Shown in pieces: positions 13,136-25,424 of a stretch of DNA of 64,000 nucleotides; position 1 is the first letter of the stretch, and every line of letters begins with the position of its first letter. The DNA lies in contig CAJFCJ010000031.1 of assembly GCA_904063045.1 (NCBI GenBank), positions 1 to 64,000 on the forward strand. The letters run 5' to 3'. A program made the translations under genes and the position numbers. This stretch comes from Dimorphilus gyrociliatus (taxonomy: Eukaryota; Annelida; Polychaeta; Dinophilidae). A model generated the notes under the pieces. The model ran no database searches and was not told where the DNA came from. It saw nothing but the letters and a program-made list of their open reading frames with translations.

Positions 13136-14396
13136 TGTTTTCCATCTGTAAAAATTAAAATCATTTTATGATTGATAATTTAAAAATTAAAAATTTATAA
13201 AGAGCCCTGATCAATATCACCGAAGAAATAAAAGCCAAGATATATTTAAAAACAGAAATTAGATACATGCAAATTTATATTTTTTTTAAATATTACGTTA
13301 CGTCTCTAGTTGATTTTTGTAAAATTTTAGCAGCTTGGTCCATTTTTAATGCTACTTTACAAATAATTAGTTAGTACAATTATATTATTTATAGAAATAG
13401 TAATTTTCAAAAGAAATTGCAAATAATACCTGTTAGTTCCTCGTTTGACAATATTATTTAATAAATAAGAGAAATTAAAAGTGAATAGAAGAGAATCAAG
13501 GGAAATATCACTAGCACTAGATGAACAGCTTATACGTCTGCAATTTATCTATTTCCGCTTCCAAATTTCTTTTCTAAAGTCTGGTTCCCGGATAATATTT
13601 TTAAAAAAAAGTTTGTCTATTATTTTGTTTTTATTCCTTTTTTGTGACAATATTTGAATATAATAGTATCATAAGTTGACTCTATTAATATTTGTAGGAC
13701 AAGGTTTGATAAATCGTATATCATAAAGATAGATAGCAAAAAAAGTTAATTTTAAAAAGTTATTTGACAGCACTGATTTTTTGTATATTGCAAAGTAGTG
13801 ACAGAAAAACCTTTATAAGACACCGTGCCCCCGTACTTTAGACACACCCTTCTAACGAATTCAGGAACAGAAATATTCTAAGTGTGAATGTTCAAAATAT
13901 CTTCCTATTCAGGAAATTATAAAGCATAAAACCACATTTGCTGAATCTAAGATAATTTAATTGCTAAAGGAACTGTAGGTAAGTTTTATGTTCCATTAAT
14001 TAAGTTTTATACCATGCAACAAGTTTTTTGAATAGCATAAAAAATATCATGGTCTCAAAAGATATATATTTTTGTAAAGCGTTGTATTGTATGAATTTTT
14101 ATCGACTATAACAAACTTCAAAATAGTTATAAATATATAAGAAGACTTTTTAGCGAAAAATAATATTAAATAAAGTTGAAAATGAAAAATGTTCTAAAAT
14201 TAACACGTGTTACTATTTAGAGTTTTACAGTTTTATACTACTTTTTCATAATTGAAAAAAGCTTTAAAGTCTTTCATAGTCACTTTTATAAAACGAAATT
14301 TCAATTTTCATTTTTAAACGTGTACTTTAAATGCTAAATTTTTTTCTATAGCGGAAGTTACCAGTGCTTTGGTGAAAATTAATTGTCAATGGTAAC
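13136..14396. other. Divergent intergenic region SCYL2/TRAF6
   Basis: It serves as the upstream region of both genes. A plausible TRAF6 5'-UTR intron runs from a GTAAGT donor at 13979 to a CTATAG acceptor ending at 14351. No ORF or RNA gene recognised. Confidence 0.5.
13979..14351 (+). other. Putative 5'-UTR intron of TRAF6
   Basis: The donor is CTGTAG|GTAAGT and the acceptor TTTTTCTATAG|CGGAAG. It lies 45 nt before the TRAF6 ATG, with no coding potential upstream. It fits a leader exon spliced to the first coding exon. The call rests on splice-site quality only. Confidence 0.45.
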
Positions 14397-15952
14397 ATGT
14401 CATTTGAAGAAAATATGAGCGATAACTATCTATCCTCACCTGAAGGATATGATTTTTCTATATTTAAAGAAGCTCCAGAAGCAAAATATACTTGTCCAAT
14501 ATGTCTAATGGTTCTGAAGTTGCCATTTCAAACAGTCTGTGGCCATCGATTTTGTAAAGCTTGTATACTGTCTTGGATAACGTAATGATTTAAAATTAAA
14601 ATTATTTCATAATATAAGCTTATTTTTTCTTATTAGGCAAACTAATGGAAATGATTGTCCGGTTTGCAAAGAATCTATCGAAAAATATAAAGTTTTTCCA
14701 GATAATTTTGCAAGAAGAGAAATTTGTGCATTGCCCATCTGTTGTCCTTATCAGCAATACGGATGTTCAGCAAAAATAACATTGACAACGAAAGTAAAAC
14801 ATGCTAAAGAATGTATATATCAACCTATAGCATGTAATACATGCCACAATTTTGTACCCAAGTCGCAAATAGATCAGCATATAGAAGAACAATGCCCTGC
14901 ACTTTTCAAGCAATGTGAAATATGCTGCAAACAAGTTCTATTAGCTGACTTTCGTGTCTGTTTTAATTCTATCATTGGTGTTCTATCTTTTCTAAAAATT
15001 AAATTTTTTTATATAGAACCATCACAAAGCTTGTAAAAAAGAGAATACAACTTGTGCATATTGTTTAAAGTCACTTAAATTATGTGAGGTACGTATTTGA
15101 AAATATCTGTTTGAATATAAATTGTATACTTACATTTTTCAGTTATCGTTGCACGAAGATAATTGTGGGGAAGATGAGCTAACCTGTCAATTCTCAGACA
15201 TTGGATGTCCGTTTAGAGTAGTATTTAAATGCTTTTCATATCATAATTGCTTATTTTATGAATTTTCACAGGCTAAGAAGGAGAAAATGGAAGAGCATCT
15301 GACCGATCCTTTTAGCATTTATCAACATCAATTTTATTTAAAGGAAGCATTTCTTCAAAAAAATAGTTCGTCTCGTGCTAGTGAAAAACGTCAAGATGAT
15401 CAATTAGCTTATTTAAATAATAAGGTCTCGTACTTGGAGAGCGTTGTTGAAAAACAAGCAAATCATCTTGATAACAACAATTCGGGATTGAATGAAGAAC
15501 GCTATTGTTTTGGAAGATATATTTGGAAAGTTTATCCTGTGGACGAATTGAGACAGAAAGCTGTTCTTGGTATAAAAAGATCAGTTCATAGTTCGTCTTT
15601 TTATACTTCTCCACATGGTTACAAAATGTCCCTACGAATAAATCTTAATGGCATAGATTCGTCATTAAACAAATGCATCTCTTTGTTTATTCATATTATG
15701 CAAGGGGAATATGATGACTATTTGAGCTGGCCATTTCGAGGCACCATTACCCTAACTCTTGTTGGTCAAAACGGTCATGATGATGTCGTCGAAATCTTGA
15801 AGACAAGAACCAATTTAGCTGCGTTTTTTAAGCCGAATGGTGTTCGCAATTACAAAGGATTTGGTTACATGGAACTTGTTCCGTTGAATACCTTGGGAAA
15901 TTACGTAAAAGATAATACTCTAGTTGTACGTGTTAAAATTGTTGAAGAATAA
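14397..15952 (+). CDS. TRAF6: TNF receptor-associated factor 6 (TRAF6) homologue
   Basis: Five coding exons (14397-14581, 14637-14955, 15017-15088, 15143-15217, 15272-15952) encode about 443 aa. A RING finger has C33, C36, C48, H50, C53, C56, C69 and C72. TRAF-type zinc fingers with CxxC and HHxxC spacing follow, then a short coiled coil near residues 245-270 (LAYLNNKVSYLESVVEKQ) and a C-terminal MATH domain. The MATH domain includes FIHIMQGEYDDYLSWPF and GFGYMELVPL, which match the TRAF6 subgroup rather than TRAF2/3. Known family role: a RING E3 that makes K63-linked ubiquitin chains downstream of Toll/IL-1 and TNF-type receptors. The intron at 14956 uses a GTCTGT donor; the next exon then restores NHHKAC in frame, completing a finger. 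The protein is shorter than the human one (522 aa). Confidence 0.93.
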
Positions 15953-16165
15953 AATATCTGGCTTTAACTTGAAATTGTTGTATTTTTTCATATTAGAAAA
16001 AACTTTGAAAAACAAAGTTTCAATGAGTCATTAATTTACATTTATTATCTCGGGGGAAACGACTGTTGCACGCAATGACTCAACGCTTTGTGCAGCCCTG
16101 AAACGGGGCCAGATAATCAATAAAGCAACGGGATTTTCGGTTCTTTTTCCTTTCTATCGTGAAAC

Positions 16166-19084
16166 ATGTCTGAAGTCTCCTCTGAATCGTCAATTATTTT
16201 CGGAGTAGGTTCTCCCATTCCTAAACCAAGGATGAAGGGCGGTGGTATTTTTGGTCATGTACCAGACGCTTTTGATGGAAAAAGCCTAGACTTTAATGAT
16301 AAAATATATGAAAACGGATCGAAAAAGTTTACAAAGCCAGAGAATAGTGACGACCTTGTCCATTCAATTAATGTTAATGGTTCCAATATTTCAAATTTAT
16401 CATCTGCTTCGGCTAAAAAGAAAAATATAACTGAAAATAGATTACTAAAGAAAAAGGAAATTTCGGCTAAAATAACATTTATTGATGAAGAGGTAAGGCT
16501 TTTCTTGTCTTTTAATTTTTATCTATTTAATTTACCATATACAATTCGAAGCCAATTAAAAGTGGTAACAAAAACAATCAACCTTTATGCTTAATAGGGT
16601 GTTTGATAATTCCATGGAACATTCTATTTATCAGCGTAATTGAACATGGAAATTACACGAATCCTTGTAAATCTTTTTCAGTTAAATTGAAATGCGATAT
16701 TACAATAGATTATTTTTTAAAACTTTTAAAAATCGTCGGCTAAATCTAATTGGCGTATTTAGGATACGGTACCACTCTAGGATAGGGCGGCCATATTGGC
16801 ATATTGTAATGCGTTTTTGAGACCGGCGCCAAGCTACTCTGTCAATCTCAAGTTAACTGGTTTTTTCGATCTCTGCTAGAGTTGTGCACTTCAAAGATTC
16901 AATTTTTAAGAATTTTAAAAGCCGATGCGAAATGTCGAGAGTTAATCCAGTAAAGAAAGTGCCCCTACATTTGCAGGTTTGTCTATCGCCAATTTTATTG
17001 GAAGCCTTCGCCGTATAGATTTTTTCACTTTTCGTTTATCCGATGTTTGACAGATGTTAGACATTTCGCACTATTAACAAGTCTAAGTATTTTTAATGCA
17101 ACGAATGTGGAAAAGCAAAAAAGACTATGTTTATTTGTTTTTTTTGTGCGATCTACTATTGTTTTTTTTTATCAACGCGGGAAAAAAAATGTTATGTCAA
17201 TGGAGTGACTCACAATTTTAATTATTCATTGTCTTTTGCAGAGCGCCCAATCTAGAATACTTATCAAGGGTGGAAAAATTGTAAATGATGACCGCTCATT
17301 CTTCTCTGATGTCTACATTGAAGATGGGGTCATTAAGTAAGCTACACAAGAGTCTGTAAGAGATATCTGAATTAAAATGAAATAATATTTTTTCAGACAA
17401 ATTGGCAACAATATCACAATACCAGGTGGTGCGCGTACAATCGAGGCCAAGGGTAAACTCATCATTCCTGGTGGTATTGATACCCATACTCATATGCAAC
17501 TTCCATTCATGGGCATGACCGCCGTTGACGATTTTTATCATGGAACAAGGGCCGCTTTAGCGGGCGGAACAACAATGATAATTGATTTTGTTCTAGATAA
17601 GAAGGGAACTCCTTTATTGGAGGCATACGAGAAATGGCGTTCGTGGGCTGATTCCAAAGTTTGTTGCGACTACGGTTTTCACGTTGGTGTTACTTGGTGG
17701 TCAGATAAAGTTAAAGCTGAAATGGAAACACTCGTAAAAGAAAAAGGAATAAACTCCTTTAAAATGTTTATGGCGTATAAAGACATGTTTATGCTACACG
17801 ATAATGAATTATACGAATCGTTTAAGAGATGCTCAGAGTTGGGAGCACTTGCGATGGTTCACGCCGAAAACGGCGAAATTATAGACGAAAAATCGAAGGA
17901 AATTGTAAGCACTGGGATTACCGGCCCTGAGGGACACGAACAATCAAGACCAGAACCTTTAGAAGCCGAAGCAACAAACAGAGCAGTCATGATTGCGGAC
18001 CAAGCCAACTGCCCGCTATATGTTGTTCACGTTATGTCGAAGAGTGCGGCTGACGTTGTAGCTGCGGCCAGGCGAAGTGGCAAAGTTGTTTTCGGTGAAC
18101 CTATAGCGGCTGGCCTTGCTACCGATGGAACTCATTATTTCAACAAATGTTGGCGTCACGCAGCCGGACATGTGATGTCCCCTCCTCTGCGTCCAGACAC
18201 TACCACACCAAAATACTTGATGCAGCTTTTAGCTAACAACGATCTTCAATTAACAGGTACCGACAATTGTACCTTTAATGCCGATCAAAAAGCGTTGGGT
18301 AAGGATGACTTCCGAAAAATACCCAATGGAGTAAACGGAGTTGAGGATCGTATGAGTGTTATATGGGAAAACGGAGTTCATTCCGGAGTTATGGATCCTT
18401 GTCGATTTGTTGCCGTCACTTCGACAAACGCGGCAAAAATTTTTAACATTTACCCGCAAAAAGGACGTATTGCTGTAGGATCCGATGCAGATATTGTTAT
18501 CTGGGATCCCACTGCTACTAGAACCATTTCAGCTAAAACCCATCATCAAAAATGCGACTTTAACATATTTGAGGGTATGACTTGTCATGGTGTACCAGAG
18601 ATCGTAATAAGTCAAGGTGCTATTGTGGTTGAGGATGGTCAGGTCCACGTTACCCAAGGTATTGGACGATACATTGAAATGCCTCCATTCCCTGAGGCGG
18701 CGTTCGCTAAGTTTGAGCACAAGCAAACTGGTCCCATAAAAATCGATAGAGAACCATACGACGGATCGGTAGCTCAGCTCCCTCAAAGCGAGGTTAACGA
18801 TACACCTCAGTCAATAAGATCAAGAATGATGGATGGAGCAAATCCAATCACAAACAATCCGGATTTTCATAATAGACCTCCGACTCGTTCTGGTGGTCGT
18901 TCCATGCACGATTCCAGCTTCAGTCTTAGTGGTATAATTTTTTAACATATATTAATATTTAATACCTTTCTAATTTTTAACTTTTTAATCCTTTTTAGGT
19001 GCACAATATGACGATAAAAAACCACCAAAGTCTGGTATGAAAGTAATTAATCCTCCCGGCGGTAAATCCAGCGGTATTTGGTAA
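16166..19084 (+). CDS. CRMP/dihydropyrimidinase, long isoform
   Basis: The long form joins exon 16166-16492 (109 aa) to 17242-17336, 17397-18931 and 18999-19084, giving about 680 aa. The long first exon has [15 protein letters not shown] and KSLDF, like the long (A-type) N-terminus of vertebrate CRMPs (SPKPRQKFCGMF, KTIDF). The body is a dihydropyrimidinase/CRMP TIM barrel, and the C-terminus has HDSSFSLSG and PPGGK as in CRMPs. The metal ligands of the active enzyme are present (short-form numbering): H77 and H79, K169, H202, H258 and D336, plus Y174. CRMPs act in axon guidance and bind tubulin; dihydropyrimidinase hydrolyses dihydrouracil. The core therefore looks enzymatically competent, with CRMP-type ends. 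Upstream at 16040-16165 is the likely promoter. Confidence 0.92.
16786..16800. promoter_or_regulatory. YY1/Pho-like site in the short CRMP promoter
   Basis: GGCGGCCATATTGGC contains GCCATATT, close to the YY1/Pho core GCCATNTT. It lies about 130 bp before the short-isoform ATG. Support is motif and position only. Confidence 0.3.
16932..19084 (+). CDS. CRMP/dihydropyrimidinase, short isoform
   Basis: An alternative first exon, 16932-16976, encodes 15 aa ([15 protein letters not shown]). It ends in CAG|GTTTGT at phase 0 and splices to the same exon at 17242, giving about 586 aa. This matches the short (B-type) start of vertebrate CRMPs. A separate promoter is likely, since the stretch at 16740-16920 is less AT-rich than its surroundings and carries GGCGGCCATATTGGC at 16786-16800 (YY1-like GCCATATT). 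An out-of-frame ATG 7 bp upstream (GATGCGAAATG) may affect initiation. Confidence 0.8.
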
Positions 19085-19659
19085 GAAGAGGAGAGAAGAA
19101 GAAAAGTTTTAATTCATTCATACTCGAAGATGATTCTTTTCCTAATCATTTAAGATAAAATTTTTGAACATTCCGTAATTGTTCCTTATAACGAAAGCTG
19201 TCTTTCGAATTAAAAATTTGCCTAAATGTTACACTTTTTCGTGTTCTGTAGCTAACACTCTTGAAAAGCTTAACATGACAAAAAGTCTTTTATACATTTA
19301 GTCAAAATCTATTTGGAAGAAAACTATAGTCAAGTCATCTGTTTTATTTTGTTCAGTTAGTGACAAGCAACTTGGCCTTATTGTGGTTTATGCAGCTAAT
19401 AGTATGATGTGAAAAAAAGAAGCATAAATACATAACTATGTAATAGCAGGCGCTTTATATCAGTGGCTTTTGATGTGATTGTCAAAAATAGACTAATACG
19501 AGTTAGAATAATAAACATATCTAAGTAAAAAACAAAAATTTGAAAAAAAAATCGTCTGTTTTGTTTTATTTGAGAAAAGATACAAAGGCATATTCAATTT
19601 CTTGTTTGAATTAAGTCTGAAGATGATAAATGTCAGAAAAACAGTATTCTTTTCTTCTA
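19085..19659. other. Convergent 3' region between CRMP and the KptA-LRR gene
   Basis: This is 3'-UTR-like, AT-rich sequence with an AATAAACAT near 19509, a likely CRMP polyadenylation signal. No ORF seen. Confidence 0.5.
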
Positions 19660-20865
19660 TTATGATAAATCGGAATTGAACTGATCTTCTGATTGATAAG
19701 TAATTGATACTTTTTCCAAGGATGGTCCTCTACAAATCAGACAAGTTTTTCTATTCTTTAACAATAGGCGGAATGTATCAATATGTTCCTCATCAAATAC
19801 TTTTGTACTAAATGCGTCAATAACATCTATATTCGGATTATTGGCCACAAGATGAACTAATCCTTCGGCAGTGAAATTCTCAATTCCTCTTATATTTAAG
19901 AAATTGATATATTTTAAATATTTAGAGATATTGTAAAGAGATCTATCAGTTAGACTTTTAGCATTTGCTAAATTTAGATTTCGAAGTAGTGGCAAACCCT
20001 GGAGGAAAAATTAGTATAATTACTTTTATGTGATTATATAATAATTTCGATAAGAAGAATTTACTAACCCTTAGTAATCTTTCTACAAAGTGATCATTTA
20101 GAAAGAAATCGCAGTTATCAAGGGAGAAGAACTTTATATTTGGAGATTTCGATAGAATTATTTTTATTGTTTTTTCCGTTATATAAACTCCGCTCAGATC
20201 TAAATGCTCCAAGGTTAAAGCTAAAAGACTAGATAGATCTTTATTGTTTAGGCGTCTTTTTAGTTTACGGCGTCGGATTAATTCGCTAAAATTTACAAAT
20301 TGAAAAGAAAATTAGGATTAGGTTAGGGTTATATGAAATCTAATCGCTTACTTAATTAGATATTCATCTGGAAAATTCTCAAAATCGTATTGTTGCACAT
20401 TTACAAGAAGATAGTCTAGGCATCTCTCCAAAAGTCGGATAACTTTTGTTCCCTCGTGAAATGGACTCTATTAAATAAACAAGTTAAAGTTCTATCATTA
20501 AGATAGAATAATAAACACACGAATGAACCTACTCTCTCAAAATATCGTCCGTAGGATGCTCTCACAAACATTTCATCATTTTCAATCTTTTCCTCAAATC
20601 TTCTATGTCCGCTGAACGATGTCGACTCTTTAATTGTGTGTTTTACATCTTCCCAACTGGTTAATTTCATAAGGGATAATGACATTATATCTTCTAAGCG
20701 TACATAGCCATCACCGTAAATTACTAAACCCTCTTTGACCGCTCCGTGCCTTAGGAGATAGGTTAATTTTCTACTCGTCTTATTTATTCTATCAATTAAT
20801 TCCCTATTTTCATTTGCAATATCTATATCCAATGAATCACTATTAAGAGTTTGAATTTCCTCCAT
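19660..20865 (-). CDS. KptA-like N-terminal domain fused to leucine-rich repeats
   Basis: Four exons (20533-20865, 20352-20467, 20069-20285, 19660-19998) with matching phases encode about 334 aa. Residues 25-110 resemble the winged-helix N-domain of tRNA 2'-phosphotransferase (KptA/TRPT1): SRKLTYLLRHGAVKEGL, DGYVRLEDI and FVRASYGR. R39, H40 and R102 match three of the four catalytic residues in that family. The ADP-ribosyltransferase-like C-domain that completes KptA, with the fourth arginine, is absent. From about residue 113 there is a helical Arg/Lys-rich linker, then LRR strands (LEHLDLSGVYI, IKFFSLDNCDF, LLRNLNLANAKSL, INFLNIRGI) of the cysteine/AMN1 type. Full phosphotransferase activity is not expected. 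It may act as an RNA- or protein-binding adaptor. It shares a short divergent promoter with RNASEK. Confidence 0.75.
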
Positions 20866-21184
20866 TTTCTCTATTTATTATTATTGTTATTATTATTATT
20901 CAAAATTTAACTGAATTTTCAAGTATTTCAAGTCCTTTTTTTAACTGGATTGATCGTTGTTACGTCTAGAAATTTATTCTTATTATCAAAGATTACGAAA
21001 TCGTCGCTTTTAAATAGCAGAGAATATTGCACAATTAAAGCAATTAGAACGATTTTGTGTCTGTAGTGAAGATGGCGTTAGTTTATCATGGCAACATTCG
21101 AAGTCACGTGATATAATATATGAACGAACGTTTTCAATTCTATTGGAATTTAATAGTTTATGTGTAGATTTTGTCGATAAAAAC
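20866..21184. promoter_or_regulatory. Bidirectional promoter, KptA-LRR / RNASEK
   Basis: The 319-bp gap between divergent start codons holds AGATGGCG at 21070-21077, an RFX-like half-palindrome ending GGCAAC at 21089-21094, and TCACGTGA at 21104-21111. The last is about 75 bp before the RNASEK ATG. TCACGTGA is the core of the CLEAR element bound by TFEB/MITF, which controls V-ATPase genes; RNASEK is a V-ATPase-associated protein. Confidence 0.5.
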
Positions 21185-21538
21185 ATGCTGTGTTGTGGCC
21201 CGAAACTATCTGCATGTGGTATGGTACTAGGCCTTTGGGGTGTTATTATGCTGGTAATCCTAAAATTATAAACATTTTTATATTTTCACTGAGTTCCTTT
21301 GAATCGTCAACAGACTTTCCTGGGCATATTTTTTCAAATCGAAAGTCCAGCCCTAGCCGAAGATTTACCAGTTGAGGAGGAAGAACTTCTAAAAGACGAC
21401 GTAGGAAAATACATGAGTGGACTTTATAAACAGGCTTCGGCTAATTGTTTTATAGCGGCCGTTGTATACGTTGGTGTACTATGCTTTTCTTTCGTTTCCT
21501 ACAAGCTAAGCGATAGAATGGCCTACTTAAAACCATAG
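21185..21538 (+). CDS. RNASEK: Ribonuclease kappa (V-ATPase-associated membrane protein)
   Basis: Two exons (21185-21253, 21314-21538) encode 97 aa, the normal family length. MLCCGPKLSACGMVLGLWGVIML forms the first membrane helix, with the conserved CCGPKLSACG; LGIFF follows directly across the intron. The C-terminal NCFIAAVVYVGVLCFSFVSYKL forms the second helix, with the conserved NCFIAA. The loop between them is acidic (LPVEEEELLKDD). The family was described as an endoribonuclease, and its human member is found in the V-ATPase V0 sector. The second exon must start at ACTTTCC after CAG to keep the family register. Confidence 0.93.
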
Positions 21539-24500
21539 GTTACAAAATTGTTAGAGTTAAATATCTAGAAATGTTTCAAATTTTTTTATCATTTTGTTCC
21601 TTGTTTCAAATGCTAGTCTCAAATTCCTCTAGTCAAACCAATAGATAAAAAATGTTTTATTTCTTAATGATAACCTTTTTATTTTTCTTTACAAGTTAAT
21701 TTTAAATTGAAGAAAATATATATATAAATTGTATTTAATGTAAATACATTTAAATATTATATATAATACGCATTTATATAATGTAATATAGAAAAGATGA
21801 ACGCAAACTCATTGCCTAAAGGGCTTTGGTATAATATATATTCTTTTAATTTCCTTGTCACGTATACGTAAACAGTAAAGGAAATTTAATTGGTTTCATT
21901 TTTCAGCCATTTTTTGTGTAAATCAGTACCGAAAACCTTCAAAATAACAATTATACAATGTCTTATAAGTATTTTTCAACTATGAAGAAGACAAGAGAGT
22001 TTTTAAAATGTTGAAAAAATTAGAAAAATAAGAAGAAACAATTAAAGTCAAAAATAAAAAGAAAAAAATGTTATTTTTAGAAAAAAAGTGCCTTTAAGTT
22101 TAAGCAGCAAATATTAGAAAGTCAAATAAAATATCACCATTTCAATCCATTTGGTATGTTGGCAACAAGTGGAAAAATAGGATTAATAGCACTTGATGTT
22201 TGTTCTATTTTACAGATTAAGTGTGCTTTTTATAAAATGCATCTAAATGACCTTTTTCATAGACAGAGAGAGAAAGAGAAAAAAAGAGATTGAAAATCTG
22301 AAAAACTATGTAGAGTATTGTTCATCATCATTGTCATTGTAACTTTCATTTCGATCGTTTCTATGTCAATTTGTCTCTAGGGTATATTATGATGAATCAA
22401 CATAAATGAATGCAAAAATTCAACATTAACAAATCGAAACATTTCCACAATATAGTTCGAATCAATTAACTCTATATATTCATGTGGATTTTTCTGATAT
22501 TTTTTATGTGGTTATCTTTCTAATCCTCTTAATAATCCTTTACAGATTTAAAATACCAACATCGGCTTTATAGAAGCTCTTAATCAGTTTAAATAATAGT
22601 AATAACAATAATAATAATAAATAGTAATAATAATATTAATAACTCTGAAGCTTATGACTTTTAATATGGTAAAACTAATCACATAAGAATCTTAGATTTT
22701 TAACAAGGATTTGATATTTATCCCTTAGGGGTAATTCAGTTTCTAAATAAAGAAACTTTCCACTTCCTTCTACGAATTCTTTAATTCTATTTCTTGATTT
22801 TGAAGTTATACCTTAGAAAAAAACGCTTCAAAATACTCTTAATTGTCTTGTTAATGGAAAAAGAGAAGAAAGTAATCAAGGGAAAATCTCTGCCTTATAC
22901 ATTTCTATGTTAATCCCATATATATATATATAGTATATATATATATTCTTATAAATAATTACATTTATTATTAATAACACTTTATTCAAATATAAAAAGA
23001 AATTGCTATGATAAGTATCATTTTTTAAAGCTGGAGGTGGATAAAGAAACTTGGGGATAAGAGAGAAAGAGAGAGAGAGAGAAAGTGTGAGTGTGTGTGT
23101 GTATAAGAGAAAGAGTTTGTACTTATGCCTACATACGAATGTGTTTGTGTGATGTAAAAATATACGGTATAAAGTATATCTATACTCTATACAATACAAT
23201 ATAATAATTAGAGAGATTCTACGTTCAAGAGAGTTAATTATCTCTATTATATCTTATAAAAGGATTAGTTCAAGTGTTAATATTTATTGGTTTTTTATAA
23301 AATAAAAAAAAAAGAAACTATTCGTATGAACACAAATATAGAAATGACAAAAATTCAATGGGTTCTCAACGTAAAGTTTGTTTAGACTGCATAAATATAA
23401 ACTGAATGTTATATATATATATATATATTTGCTAAACTATTTCATTGAAAATAAATATTTCTACTAGAATCGTAGAATTTTTGTTTTCTTTTCTGTTTTT
23501 ATCTTCTTCTTCATCATCATCATCATCTTCTTCTTCTTCTACATTTACAAATCTTATCACAAGTACTGCTTCAATCGTATAATAATTATTAGTGTTATTA
23601 GTGTTTATTCTGTAAATATGGCTAAACAGACGTGTAATATTAAGCTACAGTCTCTGCTAAGGTAGTAGAACTGGATAAAAGATTAAGATATTAGCTTACT
23701 CAGCACACACCAGGGAGTCTTTAAAAAATTATGCTTTAAGAATAGATAAACAAGAATCAAATATGCTCTAAGTACATCAGAATAAAGATTGTTATACTAT
23801 TCTAGATAGGCCTATATATAAAGGGTGTATTTTTAAAAAGTCTCTTAATCAATCTCGAATTTCAAACATAGGATACAAATAAAACATTTAATAGGTTAAA
23901 TAAGAATAGAGTATGCTATCTTTTTCTCTCTTTTAACAAATAATTTACTCAATTAAATTAAAATAATTATTAAAAAAAAACGACAAAAGCAAATATGGAT
24001 TTTACAATAATAAAATAATATACAGTGTATTTTCAAGGTCATCGAAAGCTTAATTGGACGAGTAAAGGAGTAAGGGGTAGATTGATAAATGGGGGTAAGT
24101 GAGTGATTTTTAACAAGAATTGTTTACTTAACGGCGCTTATACACTTCAATTTAAAAACTAGAATAAATTTTCTAATCCCTCCCTCTCCTATCACATTCT
24201 TTCATCTTCATTATCTTCTTTATCACTCTTCCTCCTCCTCCTCCTCCTCCTCCTCCTCCACATACTCCTCCTTATATTACTCACCTATGAATAATAATAA
24301 TATATAACATATATTAAATCACATATTGAAAGAATTTGAAGAAAAAACGTAATAACTATAGTCCTACTTTTATAAAGCATATGGTCATAGCACGATAGAT
24401 TTATATATATATATATATATATTTAAATCATTATGGATTAAACGTGGAACTCGGGCAATTAATCCGTACTAAAGAGCAGATCTAATCTTTAAAAGAAGTG

Positions 24501-25424
24501 AACAAAAAAGTAAAAGTCTATAAAAGTTTAAATTTTTAATACGTATTATTAATAGAATGATAACTCTAAATATTATTTTATTCTTTCTTTCTCTCTCTAT
24601 CTCTCTCTATATATATATAATATCTCCATATCTATCTCTATCTCCCGCTCTTTCTCTTTCTTCTCTTCTTTTTCCTTCTTTTATGGCAAAAAATTCTTAA
24701 TGGAATTCAGCGTTAGTTAATTAAATAATCAAGATTGCTTTAAAGTGCTTCAAGTAAAGATTTCATGAATTTTTAAAAGTAATTCGAAAGTGTTCCAATT
24801 CTTCTTGTTTTGTTTTTTTTTTTTAAAAAATAATAGAGTGGAACAAATTTTCCATTTAAAACTTTTTCAAAAAGCATTTCATTATTATTTTTATATTAGT
24901 TTTTTTTTAAAAAAAAAAGTTAAGACGTAACAATAAGAAAAACAATAACAGCAATAAAAAATGATTGTAAACAATTCATACTTTTTTTTTAATTGTATTT
25001 CCTTTCTCTGTTTTTTTTTTCGTACAATTATCATTATAATTATTATTATATAATAGGAACTGAATGAATATACTAATTGAAGTGGGGAGTTTGTAGTATA
25101 TGTTTTGGATTGAAAAAAGACAACAAAAAAATGATTAAGTTTATTAAGAAGATAATAGTTTGGAAATAAATGGACAGCTATTAGATATTTTAAAACGCAT
25201 CCATCATACTGCATAAAGATTTAGCATATGTTATACGCAATGTTTTACTAATCGTTTATTATACTAATATATTCTTTTGAAAAAAAAAGACCCCTCCTTG
25301 TTCGCCCCTATGTGCTCTATTAAATGTTCATTCGTTTTCCGGACAGTGCCATCTATCGGTCAGAGATCATCTGTTCGCCTCCATTTTCTCCGTGGCGCAT
25401 GCGCTTTAAGTTCTATTTGACAAC
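21539..25424. other. Intergenic region without genes
   Basis: AT-rich and low in complexity. Contents: TA runs (about 22917-22945, 23409-23428, 24403-24422), a GA/GT-rich stretch at 23060-23102, TCATCATCTTCTTC at 23510-23540, (CTC)n at 24231-24259 and CT-rich sequence at 24585-24670. A motif GTGCCATCTATCGG at 25347-25360 lies 65 bp before the PTPRR-like ATG. No coding or RNA gene seen. Confidence 0.6.
24231..24259 (+). repeat. (CTC)n microsatellite
   Basis: About ten perfect CTC/CCT units in intergenic sequence, within a broader polypyrimidine stretch. Confidence 0.95.

Noticed and set aside
15378-15614. Minus-strand 78-codon frame in TRAF6
   Set aside because: Antisense to a well-supported TRAF6 exon, with no signal of its own.
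18250-18786. Two minus-strand frames within CRMP
   Set aside because: Antisense shadows of the conserved amidohydrolase exon.
22876-25214. Leu/Ser/Phe-rich minus frames in the 22.9-25.2 kb gap
   Set aside because: Produced by GA, TA and poly-A/T microsatellites.
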